Below are positions 23,787 through 32,457 of a stretch of DNA of 64,000 nucleotides, in pieces. This stretch comes from JAJTHJ01 sp046316025. GTDB taxonomy: Bacteria; Pseudomonadota; Gammaproteobacteria; Burkholderiales; Burkholderiaceae_F. Each line of letters starts with the position of its first letter. Position 1 is the stretch's first letter. A program made the translations under genes and the position numbers. Where the stretch lies: NCBI GenBank assembly GCA_046316025.1, contig JBKCXU010000159.1, forward strand, positions 35,522 through 99,521, read 5' to 3'. The notes beneath the pieces are model-generated. The model saw only the letters and a list, made by a program, of their open reading frames with translations, had not been told where the DNA came from and ran no database searches.

Positions 23787-24647
23787 CTATCCTCGGGCCG
23801 CGGCGAGCGCGCCCTCTTTGGCCTCGCGGTAAGCGGCCGCCTGTTCCTCTTCGCGGCGCCGTTGCTGGCGTGCCATCCAGTAGCTCGATAGCACCACCGC
23901 AATGCCGACGACCACCACCATGATGGTGGCGATCGCATTGACGGTCGGGTTCAGCCCCAGCCGCGCGCGCGAGAAGATCACCAGCGGCAGCGTGGTCGAG
24001 CCGGGGCCGGACAGGAAAGCGCTGGTCACCACGTCGTCGAGCGAAATGGTGAAGGTGAGCAGCCACGCCGCGCCCAGCGACGGCAAAATCTGCGGCAGCG
24101 TGACGAGAAAGAACACCTGCAACGGGCGGGTGCCGAGATCCATCGCCGCATCTTCCAGCGAGCGATCCATCGCCAGCAGGCGCGACTGGATCACCACCGC
24201 CGCGTAGGAGGCGCAGATCGACGCGTGGCCGATGAAGATCGTCAGCAGCCCGCGCCCCTGCGGGTAGCCGGTGGCCCGCTCCAGCGCGACGAAAAACAGC
24301 AGCAGCGACAGGCCGGTGATCACCTCCGGCACCACCAGCGGCGCGTTGACGTGGGCGATGAAGACCGTGCGCCCGCGGAAGGTCGTGTAGCGCACCAGTG
24401 CGAACGCAGCCATCGTGCCGAGGATCACGGCGGCGGTGGCGGTGAGGCTTGCCACCTTCATCGACATGATGAAGCCATCGATCACCTCGCGGTCGCGCGC
24501 CAGCTCCGCGTACCAGCGCAGCGAGAAGCCCGACCACAGCGTGACCATGCGCGACTCGTTGAACGAGAAGATCACCAGCGTGGCGATCGGCACGTACAGA
24601 AACGCGAATCCCGCCAGCAGCCAGGCGGTGCCGAAGCGGCTCGTCAT
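23787..24647 (-). CDS. potI: Putrescine ABC transporter permease PotI
   Basis: The 286-residue permease has six membrane helices and the binding-protein-dependent transport (EAA) loop SLEDAAMDLGTRPLQVFFLV near residue 165. SFNESRMVTLWSGFSLRWYA is typical of PotI/PotC proteins. It pairs with PotH as the heterodimeric channel of the PotFGHI importer. Its start overlaps the potH stop by 4 bases, so the two are coupled. The C-terminal tail is Glu/Arg/Ala-rich and probably cytoplasmic. Confidence 0.92.
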   Translation of the reverse strand: MTSRFGTAWLLAGFAFLYVPIATLVIFSFNESRMVTLWSGFSLRWYAELARDREVIDGFIMSMKVASLTATAAVILGTMAAFALVRYTTFRGRTVFIAHVNAPLVVPEVITGLSLLLFFVALERATGYPQGRGLLTIFIGHASICASYAAVVIQSRLLAMDRSLEDAAMDLGTRPLQVFFLVTLPQILPSLGAAWLLTFTISLDDVVTSAFLSGPGSTTLPLVIFSRARLGLNPTVNAIATIMVVVVGIAVVLSSYWMARQQRRREEEQAAAYREAKEGALAAARG

Positions 24648-25564
24648 CGTGCCCGCACCCCCTGCTCGGTCTGCACTTTGTTGAAGAGCGCCAGCGGGAT
24701 CAGGATCAGCACCACCATCGTCACCGCCACCGCCGAGGCCATCGGCCAGTCGTTGTTACTGAAGAACTCGTCCCACAGCACGCGGCCGATCATCAGCGTC
24801 TCCGGCCCGCCGAGCAACGCCGGGATCACGTACTCGCCCACACTGGGGATGAACACCAGCAGCGAGCCGGCAAAGATGCCGGCCCTGGACAGCGGCACGG
24901 TGACCAGCCAGAAGGTCTTGAAGGGCGTGGCGCCGAGGTCGTTGGCGGCCTCCAGCAGCCGCCCGTCCAGTTTTACGAGGTTGGCGTACAGCGGCAGGAT
25001 CATGAACGGCAGGTAGGTGTAGACCATGCCGATGGTCATGGAAAACGGCGTGAACATCATCTTGACCGGGCTGTCCACGAGGCCCAGCGCCATCAGCACC
25101 TGATTGACCACGCCGCTGTCGTCGAGCAGCCCCTTCCATGCGTACACGCGCAGCAGGTAAGGCGTCCAGAACGGCAGCGACACGAGCATCAGCAGCGCCG
25201 GCCGCAGGGCTGGCCGGGCGCGCGCCATGAAGTAGGCAAACGGGTAGCCGATGGCGAGGCAGATTGCGGTGTTGAGCAGCGCGTAGCCGACCGACGAGAG
25301 GTACGTGCGCAGGTAAAGCGAGTCGGAGGTGAGGAAGATGTAGTTCGACAGCTTGAGCTTGAGCACCGCGACGCCGTCGGCGTAGGTGAAGATCTCGCCG
25401 AAGCGCACTCCTTCGACTTCCGACACCGACAGCCGCAGCACCACCAGGAAGGGGACGGAAAAGAACAGGATCAGGAACAGGTACGGCACCCCGATCACGA
25501 AGCGCGGGCCCCAGCGGGGGCCGAGGCGGGCGGTGAGGCGGGTGAGGGGGGGCGACGTAAGCAT
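24644..25564 (-). CDS. potH: Putrescine ABC transporter permease PotH
   Basis: The 306-residue permease has an N-terminal helix (VIGVPYLFLILFFSVPFLVV) and five more, with the EAA loop GRLLEAANDLGATPFKTFWL near residue 210 facing the ATPase. The family segment FWTPYLLRVYAWKGLLDDSG is typical of PotH/PotB. The unusually short gap to potI (4-base overlap) contrasts with the 160-base repeat-containing gap to potG upstream. Confidence 0.92.
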   Translation of the reverse strand: MLTSPPLTRLTARLGPRWGPRFVIGVPYLFLILFFSVPFLVVLRLSVSEVEGVRFGEIFTYADGVAVLKLKLSNYIFLTSDSLYLRTYLSSVGYALLNTAICLAIGYPFAYFMARARPALRPALLMLVSLPFWTPYLLRVYAWKGLLDDSGVVNQVLMALGLVDSPVKMMFTPFSMTIGMVYTYLPFMILPLYANLVKLDGRLLEAANDLGATPFKTFWLVTVPLSRAGIFAGSLLVFIPSVGEYVIPALLGGPETLMIGRVLWDEFFSNNDWPMASAVAVTMVVLILIPLALFNKVQTEQGVRAR

Positions 25565-25599
25565 AGGCAGCGCCTAGGCGCGTTCGTTACGCCCGGTGG

Positions 25600-25695
25600 C
25601 CTCACCCCCGGCCCCTCTCCCGCTGATGCAGGCGAGGGGAGAAACCCTCGCCCGCATCAGCGGGAGAGGGTGGCCGCGAAGCGGCCGGGTGAGGG
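25600..25695. repeat. CT/GA-rich palindromic repeat between potG and potH
   Basis: CCTCACCCCCGGCCCCTCTCCC opens the element and GGGTGAGGG closes it. Inside, GATGCAGGCGAGGGGAG is paired with CTCGCCCGCATCAGC. The sequence is almost the same as the copy at 58932-59031. Because it lies inside a transporter operon, it could lower or tune expression of potHI relative to potFG. Confidence 0.7.
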
Positions 25696-25724
25696 CGCGG
25701 TGTTTCATCGCGGTACGACCATCG

Positions 25725-26831
25725 TCAACTCGTCAACACCACCAACGCGTCCGGGGCGCAGGTGAGAAACACCTCGTCGCCGACCGCGATCGGCTCCGCG
25801 TGCCGCTCGGTATTGGGCACCGCCGCCTGCACGCGCAACTGCGTAGGCAACTGCACCCGGTAAATCGAACTGGCGCCGAAGTACGCGCTCTCGACCACCC
25901 GGCCGCGCAGACAGTTGTAGCGGGTGTCGAGCGGCTCCTCGCGCTCGACCGTCAACTTCTCCGGGCGCACCGCCAGCGACAGCGTCTGCCCGGCCACGCC
26001 GGTGATGCCGTGGCCGATGTAGAACTCGCCATGCGGCGTGCCGACGATGCAGTGGTCGGGTTCGTCCTCGATCAACACGCCGTCGAAGAGGTTCACGTTG
26101 CCGATGAAGTCGGCGACGAAGCGGCAGTTGGGCGTCTCGTAGATCTCGCGCGGGCGGCCCACTTGCAGGAAGCTGCCTTCGCTCATCACCGCGATGCGGT
26201 CGGCCATCGTCATCGCCTCTTCCTGGTCGTGGGTGACCAGCACGCAGGTCACGCCGACCCGCTTGATGATGTTGGACAGTTCGAACTGCGTCTGCTCGCG
26301 CAGCTTGCGGTCGAGTGCGCCCAGCGGCTCGTCGAGCAGGAGCAGCTTCGGCTCCAGCGCCAGGCTGCGTGCCAGCGCCACGCGCTGCTGCTGCCCGCCG
26401 GACAGCTGATGCGGTTTGCGCTTGCCGTAGGCCTTCAGTTGCACGAGCGTGAGCATCCGTTCCACCCGCTCGGTGAGTTGGTCCTTGGGCGTGCCATGGC
26501 GGCGCAGCCCAAAGGCGATGTTGTCCCACACGGTCAGGTGCGGAAACAGCGCATAGGACTGGAACATCATGTTGATCGGCCGCTCGTAGGGCTTGAGCTG
26601 CGAGATCTCGGCGCCTTCGAGAAAGATCTGGCCGGAAGTCGGCGTCTCGAAGCCGGCCAGCATCCGCAGCAGCGTGGACTTGCCGCAGCCGGAGGAGCCG
26701 AGCAGGGCGAAGATTTCGCCCTTGGGAATGGCGATGGACACATCGTCCACCGCGGTCACCTCGCCGAAGCGCTTGGTCAGCCGCTCGACGCGCAGGAACG
26801 CGCTGGAGGTGTCGATTTTGGGTGCCTGCAC
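25725..26831 (-). CDS. potG: Putrescine ABC transporter ATPase PotG
   Basis: The 368-residue ATPase has Walker A GSSGCGKSTLLRMLAGF, the Q-loop MMFQSYALFPHLTV, signature LSGGQQQRVALARSL and Walker B LLLLDEPLGALD. The switch His lies in VLVTHDQEEAMTMADRI. A C-terminal TOBE regulatory domain covers about residues 285-360. Start is GTG (complement of 26829-26831), supported by GGGAGGAG about 6-8 bases upstream. It energises PotH-PotI for uptake delivered by PotF. It belongs to the CUT1-like polyamine ATPase group (PotA/PotG). Confidence 0.93.
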   Translation of the reverse strand: MQAPKIDTSSAFLRVERLTKRFGEVTAVDDVSIAIPKGEIFALLGSSGCGKSTLLRMLAGFETPTSGQIFLEGAEISQLKPYERPINMMFQSYALFPHLTVWDNIAFGLRRHGTPKDQLTERVERMLTLVQLKAYGKRKPHQLSGGQQQRVALARSLALEPKLLLLDEPLGALDRKLREQTQFELSNIIKRVGVTCVLVTHDQEEAMTMADRIAVMSEGSFLQVGRPREIYETPNCRFVADFIGNVNLFDGVLIEDEPDHCIVGTPHGEFYIGHGITGVAGQTLSLAVRPEKLTVEREEPLDTRYNCLRGRVVESAYFGASSIYRVQLPTQLRVQAAVPNTERHAEPIAVGDEVFLTCAPDALVVLTS

Positions 26832-26888
26832 CGCTGCTCCTCCCGTGACACAGCCGCCGGCCTCACCGCGCCGCTAGCGGGCGCTGCG

Positions 26889-26972
26889 GCCCCCACCCCA
26901 ACCCTCCCCGGCGCGCGGGGGAGGAAGTAACGCCCTCCCCTGCGCAGCGGGAGAGGGCGGGGGTGGGGGCGT
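26889..26972. repeat. CT/GA-rich palindromic repeat between potF and potG
   Basis: CCCCCACCCCAACCCTCCCC on the left is mirrored by GGGAGAGGGCGGGGGTGGGGG on the right, with an inner CCCTCCCCTGCGCAGCGGGA hairpin. It lies in the 218-base gap after potF (minus strand). Strong hairpins after a binding-protein gene often protect its mRNA so that the binding protein is made in excess over the membrane parts. Confidence 0.65.
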
Positions 26973-27049
26973 GGGTGCCCCGCGATGGCATGGTCCGGCC
27001 GATGAGGTCAGATAAAGAAGAGCGCGACGGCAGACTCGCCCGGTGGCGC

Positions 27050-28186
27050 CTACAGCCCCGTCTTGAATGTCGTGTACAGCCGCGTCCGCAACCGGCGAAT
27101 GTCGCTGTTGACGGCATCCGGCGGCGTCATCTTGGCCAGATCGTCCGGGCGCAGGAACACGGCGGCGTTGCCGGAGACTTCGGGCTTGATCAGCTTGTCG
27201 GCGGCGCGCACCGGGTTGGCAAACGGCACCTTGTTGACGATGCCGGCCTGCACCTCGGGCCGCAGGATGTAGTTGATGAACTTGTAGGCGTTTTCGAGGT
27301 TGACCGCATCGGCCGGGATGGCCATCGTGTCGAAGAAGAGCACCGCGCCGGTCTTGGGCACGAGGATCTGGATGTTCTGGCCGTTCTTGGCTTCGCGCGC
27401 GCGGTTGGCTGCCGTGCCGATGTCGCCGTTCCAGCCGAACACCAGACACAGCGAGCCGGAAGCCAGCTCATTGATGTAGCCGGACGAGGAAAACAACGTG
27501 ACGTACGGCCGGATCGACTGCAACAGCTTGGCGGCCTCTTGATAATCAGCGCTGCTCTTGCTGTAGGCGGGCTTGCCCAGGTAGCGCAGCGCGGCGGGGA
27601 AAACCTCGTCGGCCGAGTCGAGCACCGACACGCCGCAGGACTTCAACTTGCTTACGTACTCGGGCTTGAACAGCAGGTCCCAGACGTTGTCCGGCATCGG
27701 CGTGCTGCCGAGTGCGGCCTTGACCTTGTCCACGTTGATGCCGATGGTGGTGATGCCCCACAGCCACGGCACGAGGAACTGGTTGCCCGGGTCCATGCCG
27801 GCGATCTGCTTCATCACCGCCGGGTCGAGGTTGCCGTAATTGGGGATCTTGGATTTGTCGAGCTTCTGCAGCAGGCCGCCTTCCAGTTGCAGCTTGCCCC
27901 AGTTGGACGACGGCACCACGATGTCGTAGCCGCTGCGGCCGGCCACCAGCTTGGCGTGCAGCGTCTCGTTGGAGTCGTAGTTGTCGTAGCGGACCTTGAT
28001 GCCGGTTTCTTTCTCGAAGTTGGCGATCGTGTCGTCGCCGATGTAGTCGGACCAGTTGTAGACGTTGAGCACCTTGGACTGCGCCCAGGCGCTGCCGGTA
28101 AACGCACAGGCGGCGAGCAGCGTGGCGGCAAGACGCGCCAGACGGCGGCGGGAGGGAGGCTCTTCGAGGCTGGGGATGCGGGGCAT
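27050..28186 (-). CDS. potF: Periplasmic putrescine-binding protein PotF
   Basis: The 378-residue precursor has a basic N-terminus and signal peptide ending at about AWA-Q (LAATLLAACAFTGSAWA). The mature part begins KVLNVYNWSDYIGDDTIANF, the hallmark of PotF/PotD-type proteins. Ligand-site landmarks are WSDY at the start, the aromatic-acidic VFGWNGDIG in the middle and FFDTMAIPADAVN later. It captures polyamine in the periplasm and delivers it to PotGHI. ATG 28184-28186 with AGGAG upstream is chosen over an in-frame ATG 40 codons earlier. Confidence 0.93.
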   Translation of the reverse strand: MPRIPSLEEPPSRRRLARLAATLLAACAFTGSAWAQSKVLNVYNWSDYIGDDTIANFEKETGIKVRYDNYDSNETLHAKLVAGRSGYDIVVPSSNWGKLQLEGGLLQKLDKSKIPNYGNLDPAVMKQIAGMDPGNQFLVPWLWGITTIGINVDKVKAALGSTPMPDNVWDLLFKPEYVSKLKSCGVSVLDSADEVFPAALRYLGKPAYSKSSADYQEAAKLLQSIRPYVTLFSSSGYINELASGSLCLVFGWNGDIGTAANRAREAKNGQNIQILVPKTGAVLFFDTMAIPADAVNLENAYKFINYILRPEVQAGIVNKVPFANPVRAADKLIKPEVSGNAAVFLRPDDLAKMTPPDAVNSDIRRLRTRLYTTFKTGL

Positions 28187-28322
28187 GGGGGTTACTCCTG
28201 ATGAACGAAACCGATTGAGGCCGCCCGGCAGAGGGCTCGGCGCGCAGTTTGCACCAGCCCGGGGCGGGCGGGGGCCAGCGAGCCGCATTTCGTCGCACAA
28301 ACGCAAAAGCCGTGCCGCGCAC

Positions 28323-29696
28323 TCATACGTGCAGCAGCAGATGTTCGCGTTCCCACGACGAAATCACGGTCATGAACTCGTCGTACTCCAGTTCCTTGAC
28401 CAGCCGGTAGAGCTTGACGAAGCGCTCGCCCAGTACGGCAGCCAGTTCCGGGGCCTCGGCGAGTTCGGCCAGCGCCTCGGACATGCCGCGCGGCAGTTCG
28501 CGCGCCGAGTGGTAGGCGCTGCCGCGGGACTCCGGAGTCGGCTCGATCTTCTCTTTCATGCCCAAGTAGCCGCAGGCGAGCGTCACGGCGGTGGCCACGT
28601 AGGGGTTGGCATCGGCCCCGATCACGCGGTTTTCCACGCGGCGCGCCTGCGGCTTGGAGCGCGGCACGCGGATGCCGACGGTGCGGTTGTCCCGCCCCCA
28701 ACGGATGTTGATCGGCGCGGCGCTGTTGCGCACCAGCCGGCGGTAGGAGTTCACGTAAGGCGCGAGAAACGCCATCGCCGCCGGCAGGTACTTCTGCAAG
28801 CCGCCGATGTAGTGGAAAAACGCCGGGGTGGCCTCGCCGCGCTCGTCCGAAAAAATGTTGAGGCCGGTTGTGGCATCGACGATGCTTTGATGGATGTGCA
28901 TCGCGCTGCCGGGTTCGCCCGCCATCGGCTTGGCCATGAAGGTCGCGTACATCTTGTGGCGCAACGCGGCCTCGCGCAGCGTGCGCTTGAAGTAGAAGAC
29001 GCGATCGGCCAGATCGAGCGGGTCGCCGTGCAGGAAGTTGATCTCCATCTGGCCAGCGCCGATCTCGTGGATCAGCGTATCGACTTCGAGGTCCATTGCT
29101 TCGCACCAGGCGTAGATGTCCTCGAACAGCGGGTCGAACTCGTTGACCGCGTCGATGCTGTAGTGCTGGCGGCTGGTCTCGGCGCGGCCGCTGCGGCCCA
29201 CTGGCGGCGTCAGCGGAAAGTCCGGGTCCTCGTTCTTGGCGATGAGGTAGAACTCCAACTCCGGGGCCACCACCGCGCGCCAGCCGGCGTCCGCGTACAA
29301 CTGGCGCACGTTGCGCAGCACCGAGCGCGGGGCGAAGTCCACCAGCGTGCCGTCCTCGAAGTAGCAATCGTGGATCACCTGCGCGGTGCGGTCCGGCTCC
29401 TGGACCCACGGCGCCAGCACGGCGGTGCTGGGGTCGGCCAGCAGTTCCATGTCCTGGTCGTTGTCGGAGATGATCGCCGCGTACTCGTCGGAGTCCGGCG
29501 CCTCTCCCGTCACCGTCATGCCGAGCACCGATTCGGCCAGCCGCATGCCGCGCTCCTGGCTGAACTTGGCGCGCGGCAGGATTTTTCCGCGCGCTACACC
29601 GGTCAGGTCGGGCACCAGGCATTCGATTTCGTCGACGCGGTTTTCGTTGAGCCAGCGTTCGAGATCGGCAAAGGAGAAATTTTCGCGGATGGCCAT
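28323..29696 (-). CDS. puuA: Gamma-glutamylputrescine synthetase (glutamine-synthetase-like), copy 1
   Basis: This 457-residue member of the GlnA/GlnT superfamily starts MAIRENFSFADLERWLNENR. It has the two-domain GS pattern: IHEIGAGQMEINFLHGDPLD, AMHIHQSIVDATTGLNIFSD, INIRWGRDNRTVGIRVPRS and ENRVIGADANPY. The adenylylation tyrosine segment of true nitrogen-assimilating GS is missing. PuuA joins glutamate to putrescine using ATP, the first step of the Puu pathway. It lies between puuD and potF. A close paralogue lies at 35265-36644; either could prefer spermidine or another amine. Confidence 0.9.
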   Translation of the reverse strand: MAIRENFSFADLERWLNENRVDEIECLVPDLTGVARGKILPRAKFSQERGMRLAESVLGMTVTGEAPDSDEYAAIISDNDQDMELLADPSTAVLAPWVQEPDRTAQVIHDCYFEDGTLVDFAPRSVLRNVRQLYADAGWRAVVAPELEFYLIAKNEDPDFPLTPPVGRSGRAETSRQHYSIDAVNEFDPLFEDIYAWCEAMDLEVDTLIHEIGAGQMEINFLHGDPLDLADRVFYFKRTLREAALRHKMYATFMAKPMAGEPGSAMHIHQSIVDATTGLNIFSDERGEATPAFFHYIGGLQKYLPAAMAFLAPYVNSYRRLVRNSAAPINIRWGRDNRTVGIRVPRSKPQARRVENRVIGADANPYVATAVTLACGYLGMKEKIEPTPESRGSAYHSARELPRGMSEALAELAEAPELAAVLGERFVKLYRLVKELEYDEFMTVISSWEREHLLLHV

Positions 29697-29706
29697 GGGG
29701 GCAAGC

Positions 29707-30465
29707 TCAGGCGGCGCGCGCCAGCGGGGCCTGCGCAAAAGCGCGGCAGGCGGCGCCGAACGCGCCAAAGATTTTCATCGACAGGGGATTTTCGGTTGCT
29801 TTCCACTCTGGATGCCACTGCAGGGCCAGGGCAAATCCGGGGTGTTGGGTCAGGCGCACGGCCTCGATAACGCCATCGGGAGAAGTTGCTTCGACCGCCA
29901 GCCCCGCAGCCAGCCGCGCGATCCCCTGGCCGTGCAGCGAGTTCACCGTGAAGCGCCGCGCACCGGCGATGTCCTCCAGCATCCCGCCCGCGGTGATCTC
30001 CACCTCGTGCGCCGGTCCGTACTGCACGTCGAGCGGCTGCTTCGGATCTTCCCGGTGGTTGGCAAAGCCCGCCTCGTGCAGCGCCTGGTGCAGCGAGCCG
30101 CCGAGCGCGACGTTGATCTCCTGCAAGCCGCGGCAGACGGCGAGCAGCGGGATGCCCCGTTCAATGGCCCGGTGAACCAGCGGCAGTGTGACCGCGTCGC
30201 GCTCCGGGTCGAGCGGCAGCCCCGGGTCGCGCACCGGCTCGCCAAAGTGCGACGGATGCACATTGGCGGGCGAGCCCGTCAGCAGGATGCCGTCGGCCAG
30301 CTCGAGGTAAGCGTCGATATCGGCGCGGCTGCCGGTGGGCACCAACAGCGGCAGGCAGCCGGCTGCGTCGTGCACCGCGTCGGCGTACTTGCGGCCGAGC
30401 GCATGGAAATACTGCTGGCCGAGCAGGCGGTTGTCGCAGGGGATCAGGACGAAGGGGGAGGGCAC
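29707..30465 (-). CDS. puuD: Gamma-glutamyl-GABA hydrolase (class I glutamine amidotransferase-like)
   Basis: The 252-residue hydrolase belongs to peptidase family C26. The nucleophile Cys is in LLAVCRGLQEINVALGGSLHQ near residue 115, and the catalytic His/Glu pair is in LQWHPEWKA near 220. It splits gamma-glutamyl-GABA into GABA and glutamate. GTG at 30463-30465 is taken as start because the protein then opens PSPFVLIPCDNRLLGQQYFH as in relatives. An ATG at 30532-30534 would add 23 unconserved residues that run through a 7-base tandem repeat. It is the first gene of the long minus-strand polyamine operon, 10 bases before puuA. Confidence 0.9.
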   Translation of the reverse strand: MPSPFVLIPCDNRLLGQQYFHALGRKYADAVHDAAGCLPLLVPTGSRADIDAYLELADGILLTGSPANVHPSHFGEPVRDPGLPLDPERDAVTLPLVHRAIERGIPLLAVCRGLQEINVALGGSLHQALHEAGFANHREDPKQPLDVQYGPAHEVEITAGGMLEDIAGARRFTVNSLHGQGIARLAAGLAVEATSPDGVIEAVRLTQHPGFALALQWHPEWKATENPLSMKIFGAFGAACRAFAQAPLARAA

Positions 30466-30487
30466 GGTGATCGGTGATCGGTGATCG
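30466..30487. repeat. Three 7-base tandem repeats at the puuD start
   Basis: GGTGATC occurs three times in direct succession, immediately before (on the minus strand) the GTG start of puuD. There is no Shine-Dalgarno sequence in its place. A repeat unit that is not a multiple of three could shift spacing or frame by slippage. Confidence 0.7.
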
Positions 30488-30584
30488 GTTGCGGCAGGAG
30501 TTTGCGGTGCAAGTGGCCCCCTCAAAAGTACCACCGTGGCGTCGATTGGGGAGCCGCTTCGGACTGCTACCGCCGCGCCACACC

Positions 30585-30660
30585 GTCATTTCGAGCCGAA
30601 GGCGAGGAATCTCGGCCGTCCGCGAACCGGAGATTCCTCGCCTTAGTCTCGGAATGACGC
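30585..30660. repeat. REP-like 76-bp palindrome
   Basis: CGTCATTTCGAG at the left is mirrored by CTCGGAATGACG at the right. The inner arms AGGCGAGGAATCTC and GAGATTCCTCGCCTT are nearly perfect complements. The element is of the common GTCATTCCGAGC/GAGGAATCT class of dispersed bacterial palindromes. It lies between the VOC gene and puuD, both on the minus strand, and may end the VOC message. Confidence 0.8.
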
Positions 30661-30673
30661 CCGGTCGGGCGCA

Positions 30674-31081
30674 TCACGCGCCCCGAAATACGGCTGCCAG
30701 TTTGTTGCCGTCCGGGTCGCGCACGTAGGCGGCGTAGAAGTCGGCGTTGTACTGCGGGCGCAAGCCGGGGGCGCCTTCGCTCGTGCCGCCATGGGCCAGC
30801 GCCGCGGCGTGAAAGGCATCGACTTGCGCTCGGGTGCGGGCGGCGAGCGCGACCATCGTCCCGTTGCCCGCGGTCGCAGGCCGAGCATCGAAGGGTTTGC
30901 AGACCCACAATGCCAGTTCGGGTTTGCCGTCGTCCTCGTACAGACCCCAGCCGCGCCACTGCTCCCAGTCGCCGTCGGCCTCGGTGATGCAGCGCGACCA
31001 GCCGAGCGCTGCCATCGCCGCGTCGTAGAAGCGCTCGGCGGCGTCGAGGTCATTGCTGCCCAGACTGATGTAGGTAAACAT
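30674..31081 (-). CDS. VOC family (glyoxalase/bleomycin-resistance-like) protein
   Basis: The 135-residue protein has two beta-alpha-beta-beta-beta modules of the vicinal oxygen chelate fold. It starts MFTYISLGSNDLDAAERFYD and ends ADFYAAYVRDPDGNKLAAVF, both typical of small glyoxalase-like dioxygenase-fold proteins. Metal ligands are not clear: the usual first-strand His/Gln is replaced by Ser (ISLGSND). Substrate is unknown. It faces puuB across a 56-base divergent gap, so it may share control with the polyamine genes, but the family is too general for a firm role. Confidence 0.8.
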   Translation of the reverse strand: MFTYISLGSNDLDAAERFYDAAMAALGWSRCITEADGDWEQWRGWGLYEDDGKPELALWVCKPFDARPATAGNGTMVALAARTRAQVDAFHAAALAHGGTSEGAPGLRPQYNADFYAAYVRDPDGNKLAAVFRGA

Positions 31082-31137
31082 GCGCCCCCTCCCGGTTGGT
31101 GGTCGCGGGCGATTGTGCACCTACACTCGCCGACGCC

Positions 31138-32430
31138 ATGCGGTTTGCCGAAGACAAGCTCACCCGCCACTCGTACTACACGGCGAGCGCGCCGCGCCCG
31201 GCCAGCCACTCGCCGCTGGCCAGCGAGGCCGAGGCGGATGTCTGCATCGTCGGCGGCGGCATTGCCGGGCTTTCCGCTGCGCTCGACCTGCGCGCACGCG
31301 GGTACTCGGTCGTGCTGCTGGAAGCGCGCGAAGTCGGCTGGGGCGCGTCGGGCCGCAACGGCGGGCAGGCGCTCGTCGGCCTCGCCTGCGAGATGGCGAC
31401 CATCGAGCAGCAACTCGGCCGCGAGGCCGCCCGCCGCGTCTGGGCGATGACGGTCGAAGCGATCGAGCAGATCCACGAGCGGCGGCTGGCGCACGGCATC
31501 GACTGCGACTGGCAGGCGGGCGCGCTCGCCGTCGCCGTCAACGAGCGCAAGACGCGCGAACTGCACGCCGCCTGCGAGCGACTGGCGTGCGACTACGGTT
31601 ACGACCGAGTGCAGCCGCTCGCGCGGGCGGAACTGCCGCGCCACATCGCCAGCCCGCGCTACGCCGGCGGCGCCTACGACGGTTTTTCCGGGCACCTGCA
31701 TCCGCTCAAGTACACGCTCGGACTGGCGCGCGCTGCGGCCGCCGCCGGTGTGCACATCCACGAAGGCAGCGCGGCGCTGCGCTACGACGCGGCTGCGCAG
31801 CCCGTCGTGCACACGGCGGGCGGGCGCGTGCGCTGCCGCCATCTGCTGCTCGCCGGCAACGTGTATCTGAACTCGTTGGCGCCGGCGCTGGCGCGGCGGA
31901 TCATGCCGGTGGGTACCTTCATTGCCGCGAGCCACCCGCTCGGCCGCTCACGCGCCGACGCGTTGCTGCCCACGCGCGCGGCGGTGGCGGACACCCAGTT
32001 CGTGCTCGACTACTTTCGCCTGTTGGCCGACGACCGGCTGCTCTTCGGCGGGCGCGTGAGCTACAGCACCGTGGCGCCACCCAATCTGCCGCTGGCGATG
32101 CGCCGGCGGATGCTGCACGTCTTTCCGCAACTGGCCGATGTGGGCGTGGATTACTGGTGGGGCGGCTATGTGGACATCACGATGAACCGCGCGCCCGATT
32201 TTGGTCGGCTGGCGCCCGACGTGTACTACCTGCAAGGGTTCTCGGGACACGGGCTGGCGCTCGCCGGGCTAGCCGGTCGCCTTGCGGCCGAAGCTATGGC
32301 CGGAGCCGCCGAGCGCTTCGATCTCTTTGCGCGACTGAAACACCGCGACTTTCCCGGCGGCCGGTGGCTGCGCACGCCGGCGCTGGTGCTGGCGATGGCG
32401 TGGTATCGGTTGCGGGATGCGCTGGGCTGA
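31138..32430 (+). CDS. puuB: Gamma-glutamylputrescine oxidase (FAD-dependent)
   Basis: The 430-residue flavoprotein has the dinucleotide-binding fingerprint DVCIVGGGIAGLSAALDL near residue 35. The covering motif VGWGASGRNGGQALVGLACE is typical of the DadA/PuuB group, where the SGRNGGQ loop contacts FAD. The C-terminal half has YWWGGYVDITMNRAPDFGRL and the FAD-closing FSGHGLALAGLAGRL. PuuB oxidises gamma-glutamylputrescine to the aldehyde used by PuuC, releasing ammonia and H2O2. ATG 31138 starts MRFAEDKLTRHSYYTAS, the usual family start. It is transcribed away from the puuD operon. Confidence 0.9.
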   Translation: MRFAEDKLTRHSYYTASAPRPASHSPLASEAEADVCIVGGGIAGLSAALDLRARGYSVVLLEAREVGWGASGRNGGQALVGLACEMATIEQQLGREAARRVWAMTVEAIEQIHERRLAHGIDCDWQAGALAVAVNERKTRELHAACERLACDYGYDRVQPLARAELPRHIASPRYAGGAYDGFSGHLHPLKYTLGLARAAAAAGVHIHEGSAALRYDAAAQPVVHTAGGRVRCRHLLLAGNVYLNSLAPALARRIMPVGTFIAASHPLGRSRADALLPTRAAVADTQFVLDYFRLLADDRLLFGGRVSYSTVAPPNLPLAMRRRMLHVFPQLADVGVDYWWGGYVDITMNRAPDFGRLAPDVYYLQGFSGHGLALAGLAGRLAAEAMAGAAERFDLFARLKHRDFPGGRWLRTPALVLAMAWYRLRDALG

Positions 32431-32457
32431 GCGCCGCGCATGGCGTCGCTACGCAGG

